Shown: in pieces, positions 32,534-40,586 of the stretch
Position numbering within the stretch: the stretch's first letter is position 1
Layout of the letters: each line of letters starts with the position of its first letter
Assembly (NCBI GenBank): GCA_963755055.1
Contig: CAVWIS010000034.1
Span: 434,001 to 498,000, forward strand
Reading direction: 5' to 3'
From: AP-16 sp963755055
GTDB taxonomy: Bacteria; Pseudomonadota; Alphaproteobacteria; Rhizobiales; Xanthobacteraceae
DNA length: 64,000 nucleotides
Notes under the pieces: generated by a model
What the model saw: the letters and a program-made list of their open reading frames with translations, nothing else
Told to the model about the DNA's origin: nothing
Databases searched by the model: none
Program-made: the position numbers and the translations under genes

Positions 32534-34277
32534 ATGACGCCCCACTCGATCTCCGCCCGCCAGCCGGCACAAGCAGCGGAACCCGCCGGCCGCGTCGACC
32601 CGGTGACCCTCGCGGTGATCCAGAACTGGCTGCGGCAGATCTGCAGCGAGATGGATCTGGTCCACGAGAAAACCTCGTTCTCGCCGGTGATCTCCGAGGC
32701 GATTCGACCGCTCCAACGGCATCTACAGCCGCGACACCGGCGAAGTCGATCGCCCAGGGCGAATGGGCCTGCCGATCTTCGTCGGCGTCATGCAGTTCGA
32801 CCACCCAGGCGGTGATCGAGCGCCGCCGCGACCTCGAGCCGGGCGACGTCATCCTGGTCAACGATCCCTATCTCGGCGGCACCCACCTGATGGACGTCAA
32901 GATGGTGCGGCCGTTCTATCTACCGCGACCGCCTGTGGTGCTATCTGTCGAACACCGGCCATTGGCCCGATACCGGCGGCATGGTGCCGGGCGGCTTTTC
33001 CACCACGGCGACAGAGATCATGCAGGAGGGTCTGCGCCTTCCGCCGGTGAAGCTCGTATCGGCGCGGCGAGATCTGCCAGGACATCTCGACATCGTGCTG
33101 AACAACATCCGGGTGCCCGACGAGCGCATCGGCGACATCCGCGCGCAGCTCGGCGCGCTCAGCGTCGGCGAGAAGCGGCTGACCGCGCTTGCTCGACCGC
33201 TACGGCGTCGAGACGGTGAGCGCCGCCATCGCCGAGCTGGAGACCCGCTCCGAGCGGCAGATGCGCGCGCTATATCGCCGAGTATCCCGGACGGCGATCT
33301 ATCATTCGGTCGACGCTATCGTCGACAGCGACGGCATCGTCGACGAGCCGCTCGAGGTGCGTCTTGAGATGACGGTTGCCGGCTCCGACATCCATTTCGA
33401 CCTGTCGCGATCGAGCCCGCCGTGCCGGGGGCCGCTCAACTCGGTGTGGGCGAACCACGCAGTCGGCGGTCTACGTCGCCATCAAGCACATCTTCCCCGA
33501 CGTGCCGATCAATGCCGGCTGCTTCGCGCCGATGCACATGACGCCGCCAGAAGACACCTTCCTCTATGCGCGAATATCCGCGGCCGGTCGCCGGCTGCGC
33601 CGCCGAGGTGGCGCAGCGCATCATGGAGGCGGTGTTCGTCGCCATGGGGCAGGCGATCCCCGAGCGTATGTTCGCTTCGCCGGCGGGCACCAGCGGCAAT
33701 TTCAGCCTCGGCGGCTACGATCCCGGTCAAGCAGCGGCACTACATCATGTATTTCTTCAGCGGCGGCGGCTACGGCGGCTGGTGGGAGACCGACGGGCTC
33801 ACCAACGGCTGCTCCACGGTCGGCATCTCGAAGACCCAGCCGGTCGAAATTCTCGAGCAGCATTATCCGCTGCTGTTCGAGGAGTTTTCCTTGCGCGAAG
33901 GGTCCGGCGGTGCCGGGCGGCATCGCGGCGGGTTCGGCATCAGCTACAAGGTCAGGCTGCTGCGCGGCAATGCCACGGCGTCGTTCATGATGGACCACGG
34001 CCGCTTCGGCCCGCCCGGCCTGATCGGCGGCGAACCCGGGGCGCCCAACGAGATCGCGCTGACCATCGGCGGAAAAGATGTTCGCCCCGAGCATCTGTCG
34101 AAGGGTGACGGCTACGCGCTGGCGCCCGGCGACACCGTGCTGATCCGCACCCCCGGCGGGGGCGGCTACGGCAAGCCCGCGGAGCGCGCGCGCGACCTGA
34201 TCGCGCGCGACCTGCGCCGCGGCTATTTCGATCGCGCCACGCTTCGGCGAGACTATGGATGGACGCCCGATGAATGA
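32534..34277 (+). pseudogene. hyuB: Hydantoinase/oxoprolinase subunit B, multiply frameshifted
   Basis: HyuB-family sequence is readable throughout by hopping frames: DPVTLAVIQNWLRQICSEMD, then DRSNGIYSRDTGEV, PGDVILVNDPYLGGTHLMD, SNTGHWPDTGGMVPGGF, NNIRVPDERIGDI, ASPAGTSGNFSLGGYDP and SGGGYGGWWETDGLTNG. Frame changes occur near 32702, 32748, 32766, 32800, 32920, 33057, 33090, 33190, 33270, 33289, 33296, 33455, 33567 and 33735, almost all explained by one extra base. From 33735 to the stop the frame is clean. The 8-bp overlap with the aminotransferase start and 16-bp gap from hyuA show an operon. Confidence 0.85.
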
Positions 34278-35607
34278 CACGGCCCCCTTGCAGGCACACG
34301 ACAGCGCGTCAATGACGGAGCTCGCGACGGCGCTGGCATCCGCCGAGCAGCGTTATGTGGCGGCGAACCCGAAGAGTCTCGCGCGCCATCGCGAGGCCGC
34401 AGCCGTGATGCCAGGCGGCAACACGCGCACCGTGCTGCATTACGATCCGTTCCCCGTCACCTTCGTGCGCGCCGAGGGCGCGACCCTGCACGACCTCGAC
34501 GGCCACGCCTATATCGATCTGCTCGGCGAGTTCACCGCCGGCCTCTACGGCCACTCCCATCCGGTGATCATGCAGGCCGCCGCCGAGGCGCTCGCCGGCG
34601 GCATCGTGCTCGGCGGCTCCAATCGCTGGGAGGCGGCGCTGGCGCAGCTGGTCACCGCGCGGTTTCCCTCCTGCGACCTCATCCGCTTCTGCAATTCCGG
34701 CACCGAGGCCAACCTGATGGCGCTGGTCACCGCGCGCGCCGTGACCGGACGCGACGCCATCATGGTGTTCGACGGCGCCTATCACGGCGGCGTGCTCAAA
34801 TACGCCAATGGCGGGGCGCCGACCAATGCGCCGTTCCCGACCGTATTGGCTGAGTACAACGACGTCGACGGTACCGGCGCGCTGATCGCGCGCCATGCCA
34901 AGAATCTCGCGGCGATCCTGGTCGAGCCGATGATGGGCAGCGCCGGCGCGATCCCCGCCACTCGCGAATTTCTCGCAATGCTGCGCGAGGCAGCCTCGGC
35001 GCACGACGTCGTGCTGATCTTCGACGAGGTGATGACGTCGCGCCTCTCCGCTGGCGGCGTGCAGGAGAAGCTCGGCATCCGGCCCGACATGACGACGTTC
35101 GGAAAGTACATGGGCGGCGGCTTCAGCTTTGGCGCGTTCGGCGGCGCCCGCCGGCTGATGGAGCGCTACGACCCGCGCCGCCCCGACGCGCTGGCCCATG
35201 CCGGGACTTTCAACAACAATGTCTTGAGCATGGCGGCAGGCGTCGCCGGCCTCGAGCAGGTGTTCACCGCGGACGCGGCACGTGCCCTCAACGCGCAGGG
35301 CGATGCGCTGCGCGAGCGCCTCAACCGCATCCTCGACGAGCGCCAGGCCTGTGCCCAGGTGACCGGGGTCGGCTCGCTGCTCAACGTGCATTTCCAGCGC
35401 GGCGACATTCGCAAGCCCGCCGACGTCGACCCCGCTCCCGAGGCGCGCGCGCTGTTCCATCTCGGCATGCTGGAGCGCGGCTTCTATCTCGCCCGCCGCG
35501 GCTTCATGTCGCTGTCTCTCGCGCTCAACCCCACGGACTGCGACCGTTTCGCCGATGCCTTCGCGGATTTCTGGGAGGTCAACAATCATCTGTTCCGCCT
35601 CCGGTAG
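34270..35607 (+). CDS. Class III PLP aminotransferase (glutamate-1-semialdehyde aminomutase-like)
   Basis: A 445-residue PLP enzyme of the class III family, closest in layout to glutamate-1-semialdehyde 2,1-aminomutase-like proteins. Visible landmarks are GGNTRTVLHYDPFPVTF, FCNSGTEANLMALVTAR (phosphate-binding S-G-T), GAYHGG, LIFDEVMTSRLSAGG (Asp contacting the pyridine N) and the Schiff-base Lys in TTFGKYMGGGF. It begins inside the end of hyuB (8-bp overlap) and so belongs to the hydantoinase-type operon, which points to amino-acid or amide catabolism instead of haem synthesis. Its TAG stop is the first TAG of a family A palindromic repeat. Confidence 0.88.
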   Translation: MNDTAPLQAHDSASMTELATALASAEQRYVAANPKSLARHREAAAVMPGGNTRTVLHYDPFPVTFVRAEGATLHDLDGHAYIDLLGEFTAGLYGHSHPVIMQAAAEALAGGIVLGGSNRWEAALAQLVTARFPSCDLIRFCNSGTEANLMALVTARAVTGRDAIMVFDGAYHGGVLKYANGGAPTNAPFPTVLAEYNDVDGTGALIARHAKNLAAILVEPMMGSAGAIPATREFLAMLREAASAHDVVLIFDEVMTSRLSAGGVQEKLGIRPDMTTFGKYMGGGFSFGAFGGARRLMERYDPRRPDALAHAGTFNNNVLSMAAGVAGLEQVFTADAARALNAQGDALRERLNRILDERQACAQVTGVGSLLNVHFQRGDIRKPADVDPAPEARALFHLGMLERGFYLARRGFMSLSLALNPTDCDRFADAFADFWEVNNHLFRLR

Positions 35608-35764
35608 GGTGGGCAAATCGCCCGGCATGGCGGCGAAGATTTCGTGATGCATCGCCGGCGATTTGCCCACGCGGTCAGACGCGCGGCCCGGACCGCGTGG
35701 GCAAAATCGTACGCGAGGTCGGTACGAGGCGCGGACTCCGTGCGGCGATTTTGCCCACCCTACG
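35604..35764. repeat. Interspersed palindromic repeat family A, copy 2
   Basis: A complete two-hairpin copy: GTAGGGTGGGCAAATCGCCC ... GGCGATTTGCCCACGCGG, then CGTGGGCAAAATCGTACGCG ... GCGATTTTGCCCACCCTACG. Its outer ends are themselves inverted (GTAGGGTGGGC / GCCCACCCTAC). It overlaps the stop codon of the aminotransferase gene. Confidence 0.9.
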
Positions 35765-35770
35765 ATCGGG

Positions 35771-36067
35771 TCAAATCAGCCGCCTTCCGTCGGCGAAGAC
35801 GCGCGACCAGCCGAGGATGCGGACCGAGCGGCGCAGGCCGGTCGGCCAGAACGGGTCATCCCTCACCAGTTGGTCGATCGTATCGGAACTGTCGGCCTCG
35901 ACCAGCCATAATCCGCCGGCCGGCTCGCCTGACGGCTCCCGCAGCGGTCCTGCGGCCTTGATCCGTGCGGCGTTCGCCTCGAGAAACGTGAGATGGGCCG
36001 GCATGTGCCGGGCGCGAACGTCCGCCGCGACGTTCGTGTTGTCCTCGAACAGGACCGCATAGAGCAT
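35771..36067 (-). CDS. YCII-related domain protein
   Basis: A 98-residue protein of the YCII family (dimeric alpha-beta barrel). It begins MLYAVLFEDN, carries the conserved HMPAHLTFLEANAARIKAAG segment with the family's His and ends LRRSVRILGWSRVF. The Asp of the predicted active site lies in VRDDPFWPTG. Family members are poorly characterised, and some act in degradation of halogenated aromatics or in signalling. The ATG at 36067 has GGAGAG seven bases upstream. It is divergent from the LysR gene (86 bp between starts), so the regulator may control it. Confidence 0.85.
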   Translation of the reverse strand: MLYAVLFEDNTNVAADVRARHMPAHLTFLEANAARIKAAGPLREPSGEPAGGLWLVEADSSDTIDQLVRDDPFWPTGLRRSVRILGWSRVFADGRRLI

Positions 36068-36153
36068 CTGTCTCTCCGGAGATCTGGACGCCCCATCCTG
36101 CCCCTGCAAGATTGCCGGATGAAGGCGAATTATCGCAGGTCGGATCGGCAATC

Positions 36154-37059
36154 ATGCAGCAGCTGAACTGGAACGATCTTCGCTACATCCTCGCCATCAG
36201 CCGGGGAGGGACACTGTCGGCCGCGGCGCGGCTGCTCGGCGTCGACGACACCACGGTCGCGCGGCGCCTCATCGGCATGCAGGAAACCGTCGGCGCGCGG
36301 CTCCATCAGAGGCAGGCCGACGGCACGTTGCGGCTGACCGTCGCGGGCGAACGCGTGGCGCTCCATGCCGAACGGATCGAGGGCGAGGTCGGCGCGCTCG
36401 CCGCGGCGGTGGCCGGCGAGGGCGACGTCGCGTCAGGCGCGGTGCGCGTCACCTCGGTGCCGATCATCGTCGATCATCTGCTGGTTCCTGCGGCACCTGT
36501 CCTGCTCAAGCGCCATCCGCGGCTGCGGCTGGAGCTCGTCGCCGAGGCGAGGGACGTCAGCCTGACGCGCCGCGAGGCCGACGTGGCGTTGCGCCTGGCA
36601 CGGCCCAGGACCGGCGGCACGAAAGTGACGGCGCGCCGCGTCGGCACGCTGCGCTACGGCGTCTATGCGTCCGCGTCCTGCCCGGCGCGCGAGGCAGGAA
36701 GGCTTCCCTGGATCGCCTACGACGAGACCATGGCCCATCTGCCGCAGGCGCGCTGGATCTCCCTTGCCGCCGGGCGCAATGACGAGCGGATCGCATCGGT
36801 GCGGGTCAACGATGCCGAAGCATTGCTCCACGGGGTGCTCGCCGGGATCGGGCGGTCGCTGCTGCCCTGCGTGGTCGCCGACGCCGATCGGCGGCTGCGA
36901 AAGCTCGGCAAGACCCCGGTGCTCGGCCGCGAGCTGTGGCTTCTCACCCATTCGGAGCTCAGATCGCTCGGCCGGATCAAGGCCGTCGTGCAGTGGATCG
37001 AGCAGATAGCCGCAGGTAGGGTGGGCAAATCGCCCAACACGGCGGCGAAATCCGCGTGA
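36154..37059 (+). CDS. LysR-family transcriptional regulator with repeat-encoded C-terminus
   Basis: A 301-residue LysR regulator. The N-terminal winged helix-turn-helix is clear (NWNDLRYILAISRGGTLSAA, then RLLGVDDTTVARRL), followed by the periplasmic-binding-protein-like effector domain. The short GTLSAAARLLGVD form is the AsnC-like variant seen in many rhizobial LysR proteins. The last 13 residues (RVGKSPNTAAKSA) are read out of a family A palindromic repeat, so the insertion of that repeat has replaced the native end. It is divergent from the YCII gene, its likely target. Confidence 0.88.
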   Translation: MQQLNWNDLRYILAISRGGTLSAAARLLGVDDTTVARRLIGMQETVGARLHQRQADGTLRLTVAGERVALHAERIEGEVGALAAAVAGEGDVASGAVRVTSVPIIVDHLLVPAAPVLLKRHPRLRLELVAEARDVSLTRREADVALRLARPRTGGTKVTARRVGTLRYGVYASASCPAREAGRLPWIAYDETMAHLPQARWISLAAGRNDERIASVRVNDAEALLHGVLAGIGRSLLPCVVADADRRLRKLGKTPVLGRELWLLTHSELRSLGRIKAVVQWIEQIAAGRVGKSPNTAAKSA

Positions 37060-37085
37060 TGCATGGCCGGCGATTTGCCCACGCG
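37016..37085. repeat. Interspersed palindromic repeat family A, copy 3 (single hairpin)
   Basis: Only the first hairpin of the family is present: GTAGGGTGGGCAAATCGCCC to GGCGATTTGCCCACGCGG. It overlaps the 3' end of the LysR gene, which reads through it in a frame without the TAG. Confidence 0.88.
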
Positions 37086-37161
37086 GGATGACGCGTCCGG
37101 TCGACGGCGGCGGCCGCGAGGGCACAGGAGCAACTATTGGCGCACTGCGGTGCCGCGAGTC

Positions 37162-37299
37162 TACCCTCCCGCCCGTTGGCGGGGAGGGTCGACCATCTTC
37201 GCGAAGCGAAGGCGGTCGGGGTGGGGGACTATTTGTTGTTCAGAGTTTGCGGCGCCCCCCACCCCATCCCTCCCCGCCGCAAGAGCGGGGGGAGGGAGG
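37162..37299. repeat. Interspersed intergenic repeat family B, copy 3
   Basis: ACCCTCCCGCCCGTTGGCGG followed by GGGAGGGT, then CGCGAAGCGAAGGCGGTCGG and GGTGGGG, a spacer, and the inverted arm CCCCCCACCCCATCCCTCCC. The layout is the same as in copies 1 and 2. It fills most of the 317-bp space between the LysR gene and the LLM oxidoreductase gene, where I see no coding sequence. Confidence 0.7.
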
Positions 37300-37376
37300 A
37301 ATTCTCGGCACGCGAGGCACCAAACAAATGAGGTCGATCTCCTCGGCAATACCCTTCCTCATATCGATCGCCCACC

Positions 37377-38333
37377 CTACCCGTTGGTCCTCGCGATCAC
37401 CTCGGCGCCGAAGCGCTGGATGCGGGCGACCGCCTCCTCGACCGTATTGCCGCCGAGCCTGAGCGCCACGTGGCGCATGCCGATCTCCGACAGCGCCGCG
37501 ACGTCGGCCGCCATGTCGGCGGACGAGCCGGTGAACAGGCGGCGCGCCGAGCCGTCCTGGATGCGGTACGGCTCCCACTCGAAGAAATTCTGCACCAGCA
37601 GCGCGAGATCGATGGTTGCGGGATCGCGTCCTGCGGCTTCCGCCGCCTGCCGCACCTTGGCGATGCCCGCCGCCAGGCGTTGGGGCGTATCGAGCGGCAT
37701 GGTCTGGCTGTTGTTGCCCGGATACCAGGCGTCGGCGAACCGGATGGTGCGGCGGATCGCCGGCCCGCTCTCGCCGCCGATCCAGATCGGCAGCGGGTTC
37801 TGCAGCGGTTTCGGATAGAACAGCACGTCGGAGAAGCTGACATGCTTTCCGCTGTAGGAAGGATCGTCCTTGGTCCACAGCTCGCGAAACGCCTCCAGAT
37901 ACTCGTCGGTCACCTGGCCGCGGTCCTCGAACGGCGCGCCGAGCAGCGCAAACTCCTCCTTCATCCAGCCGGCGCCGGCACCGAGGATGAGCCGGCCGCC
38001 CGACAGCACGTCCATGGTCGCCAGCATTTTTGCCGTGAGCATCGCCGGGCGATGCGGCACCACCAGCACCGACATCAGGAGCCTGAGCTTTTCGGTGCAG
38101 CCCGACAGGAAGGCCACCGTCGTCAGCATGTCGAGGCAATGCCCGTGCTCGGCCGCGGCAAAAACGCCGCCCACCGAATACGGATAGTGCGAGCCGAATT
38201 TTGCCGGCACCACCAGATGGTCGCTGACCGAGAGGAAATCGAAGCCCGACCGCTCGGCCGCCTGGGCGACCGCCATGTAGGCCTCGCGCGCCGAAAACAC
38301 CCCGCGCGTGAGCATGCTCAATCCGAACTTCAT
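37377..38333 (-). CDS. LLM-class F420/flavin-dependent oxidoreductase
   Basis: A 318-residue luciferase-like monooxygenase-superfamily protein. Features are the start KFGLSMLTRGVFSAREAYMA, SGFDFLSVSDHLVVP, the segment LILGAGAGWMKEEFALLG (typical of the family's cofactor-binding region), and PLPIWIGGESGPAIRR. Relatives in proteobacteria use FMN or F420. The ATG at 38333 has GGAGG five bases upstream. It follows the CMD-family gene by 79 bp on the same strand, so the two are likely co-expressed. The substrate is unknown. Confidence 0.88.
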   Translation of the reverse strand: MKFGLSMLTRGVFSAREAYMAVAQAAERSGFDFLSVSDHLVVPAKFGSHYPYSVGGVFAAAEHGHCLDMLTTVAFLSGCTEKLRLLMSVLVVPHRPAMLTAKMLATMDVLSGGRLILGAGAGWMKEEFALLGAPFEDRGQVTDEYLEAFRELWTKDDPSYSGKHVSFSDVLFYPKPLQNPLPIWIGGESGPAIRRTIRFADAWYPGNNSQTMPLDTPQRLAAGIAKVRQAAEAAGRDPATIDLALLVQNFFEWEPYRIQDGSARRLFTGSSADMAADVAALSEIGMRHVALRLGGNTVEEAVARIQRFGAEVIARTNG

Positions 38334-38412
38334 CAAACCCTCCGGCTGGTCAGCCTGTGCCATGCCCACGGCAGCGCATCGCCAAGTCGGCGCGAGCCTC
38401 GCCCCATCTGCG

Positions 38413-38829
38413 CTATTTGCGCGCCTTGCGGCCTTTGCGCCCTTCGGCCTTCACGTCGGCAAAAGTCTTCGACGCCACCAGCATGGCCTCGCGGATCATC
38501 GGCACGCCGACATAGCCCGAGAGATGCAGCAACACCTCGGTTAGCTCGTCCTCGGTCCAGCCCTCCTTGAGGGCGAAGCGCAGATGGATGTCGAGCTCGG
38601 GATGCCGGCCGGTGGCGGCATCGGAGACGACGCAGACGAGCGTCCGGGTCTTGATGTCGAGCCCCGGCCGCGTCCACAGCGCGCCGAACACCGTCACGGT
38701 CGCCACGTCGATGAATTTCTTCATCACCGGGTCGCGGTCGTAAAATTGTTTGTTGCGCAGGAATTCCTTCTCGCCGCGCAGGTTTCGGCGGACCGCCTCG
38801 CCTTTGCGGTAGAGCTCGCTCTCGGCCAT
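38413..38829 (-). CDS. Carboxymuconolactone decarboxylase-family protein
   Basis: A 138-residue CMD-family protein, cytosolic, probably a hexamer of helical subunits. Characteristic stretches are FIDVATVTVFGALWTRPGLD, KTRTLVCVVSDAATG and HLRFALKEGWTEDELTEVLL, ending in a Lys/Arg-rich tail. It lacks the CxxC of AhpD-type members, so it resembles 4-carboxymuconolactone decarboxylase or uncharacterised relatives. The ATG at 38829 has GAGGAG nine bases upstream. It is likely in an operon with the LLM oxidoreductase, consistent with aromatic or lactone catabolism (inference). Confidence 0.88.
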   Translation of the reverse strand: MAESELYRKGEAVRRNLRGEKEFLRNKQFYDRDPVMKKFIDVATVTVFGALWTRPGLDIKTRTLVCVVSDAATGRHPELDIHLRFALKEGWTEDELTEVLLHLSGYVGVPMIREAMLVASKTFADVKAEGRKGRKARK

Positions 38830-39085
38830 GGAAAAAGTCTCCTCACCTGTATGCGGTTTACGACCCTGCTCGCCGGAACAACCCGGTTGAGCCGATGATG
38901 CGGTGTTGCAGTCTCGGCGGAAACGGAGGGCCTCTCGAGGCGAGGGGGCACGCGGGAACCGGCTTTATGCGCCGAGACTATCCCAGCCGGGAACGGCTTG
39001 ACCAGCCGGTTCCGCGCCGGGCGGGGACGCCGGCTTGCGCAGGGCGAGGCAGTGGCCGGATTGCCGGGGCGGAACACTACCCGCA

Positions 39086-40489
39086 CTAGCGCAGCCTGAA
39101 ATAGTACTCCTCGTCGCCGGGAATCGAGCCGTAGACGAACGGACGCTGAAGGCTGTTGGTCGCCTTCAGGACATCGCCGGTGACCAGGCGAAAAAGCCGG
39201 TTGATCTCGATGCCGGGCTCATTGAGCCGCCGCAGAAGCGCCGCCGTGAACGGGCTGTGATCGCCGGTCCCGTCGGCCGCGAGCTCGCCGTCCTTGGCGG
39301 CGTAGACGACGAGCATCGCGCCGTCGGGCTCGATCCTGGCAAGGCCGCGGCTCACCGCGCGCATCGCCAGCGTGCGCCGCATCTGCTGGGCAAACGGGTT
39401 CTCGCGGCAGGCATCGAGCATCACCAGCTTGAGCTTTTTTGCGCCTGAGATCGCGTCGAGCACGCGGTTGAGCGGGACCGCCTCGTCCTGGGCGTCGCGA
39501 TCCACCTTGAGCCGCGCATCGGTGGGGATCAGATAGTTCACCCCGCCGATCTCCATGCCATGGCCGGCGTAGTACACCACCGCCCAGTCGGCGCCGTCCG
39601 CCTCCTCCTGGAAGGCACGCAGCGCCTGGATCATGGCCTCGCGCGTGGCGTCGGCGACGATCCGCACTCTCTGAAATCCCGCGGCCTTGAAGGCGTCCGC
39701 GACGCCCTTGGCGTCGTTGGTGGGGTTGGGCAGGACAGAGGCAGCCCGATAGGCCGAATTGCCGATGACCAGCGCGACGCGCCGTTCGGCGATGACCGGT
39801 CCTGCCGGGGCAACCGGGGCGATTGTCCCAGTCGCGGCCGCCGGGGCGGCGACGGCGACCGCCGGGGCTTGGCCGGCGGTGAGTGACGCCAGCCCGTCCA
39901 GCGCCGCTTTGCGCGCCCATTCGGAGTCCTGCAGCGCCAGGGCGGCATTGAAATCGGCCCTGGCGAGGTCGAGATTGCCCTTGGCCTGGTAGGAGAGGGC
40001 GCGGCCGATGAATGCGGCGGCGACCTTGTCGAGCCGGATCGCTTCGCTGTAGTCGGCAATGGCACGGTCGACCTCGTGCTTCGCCTCGTAGGCGACGCCC
40101 CGATTGTTGAACGCAATCGCGTATTTCGGATTGAGCCGGACCGCCTGGTCATAGTCTGCGATGGCGCGGTCGGGCTGCTCCTTGAGAAAGTAGGCGACCC
40201 CGCGGGAGTGGAACGCGACGGCGTTTTTCGGATCGAGCCCGATCGCCTGGTCGAGGTCGGCGATGGCGCGGTCGTACTCGCGCCTCGCTGTCAGGGCCTT
40301 GCCGCGGCTGACGAAGGCGCGGGCGAGATTGGGGCCGTGGAGTTTTCCGGACTCGATCAGCCGGGTGCAAGCCGCAACCACGTCGAGGTCGGCGTTGACG
40401 CCGCAGGTTTCGCTGCTGTCGGCCGCAGCAGGTGCCACGAAGGCGCCGGCCACGCAGGCCAGGATGACCAAGGCACAGGGTAGGCGCAT
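39086..40489 (-). CDS. Secreted TPR-caspase (peptidase C14) protein, second paralogue
   Basis: A 467-residue exported protein with the same plan as the one at 3856-5466. A signal peptide (MRLPCALVILACVAGAFVAPAAA) is followed by about four TPR units (AIADLDQAIGLDPKNAVAF and similar), a short Ala/Pro linker and a caspase-fold domain. The catalytic pair is present: His310 in YYAGHGME and Cys361 in LDACRENP. The TPR part contains a Cys pair near the mature N-terminus (ETCGVN, AACTR). The two paralogues differ in linker length and genomic partners; this one stands alone. It probably acts in the periplasm on an unknown substrate. Confidence 0.87.
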   Translation of the reverse strand: MRLPCALVILACVAGAFVAPAAADSSETCGVNADLDVVAACTRLIESGKLHGPNLARAFVSRGKALTARREYDRAIADLDQAIGLDPKNAVAFHSRGVAYFLKEQPDRAIADYDQAVRLNPKYAIAFNNRGVAYEAKHEVDRAIADYSEAIRLDKVAAAFIGRALSYQAKGNLDLARADFNAALALQDSEWARKAALDGLASLTAGQAPAVAVAAPAAATGTIAPVAPAGPVIAERRVALVIGNSAYRAASVLPNPTNDAKGVADAFKAAGFQRVRIVADATREAMIQALRAFQEEADGADWAVVYYAGHGMEIGGVNYLIPTDARLKVDRDAQDEAVPLNRVLDAISGAKKLKLVMLDACRENPFAQQMRRTLAMRAVSRGLARIEPDGAMLVVYAAKDGELAADGTGDHSPFTAALLRRLNEPGIEINRLFRLVTGDVLKATNSLQRPFVYGSIPGDEEYYFRLR

Positions 40490-40586
40490 GAGTGATTCCC
40501 AGGACCGCGGATGGATGATGGATCGACGCGGGGCAAGCTGACATATTCGCCGATGCGTCGATAGGGTTCGAGCCTTCTCGGGCCCG

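Noticed and set aside
30980..33740. Programmed ribosomal frameshifting in hyuA/hyuB
   Set aside because: Too many sites, no shared slippery sequence and no stable downstream structure pattern; extra-base errors or recent mutation explain it better.
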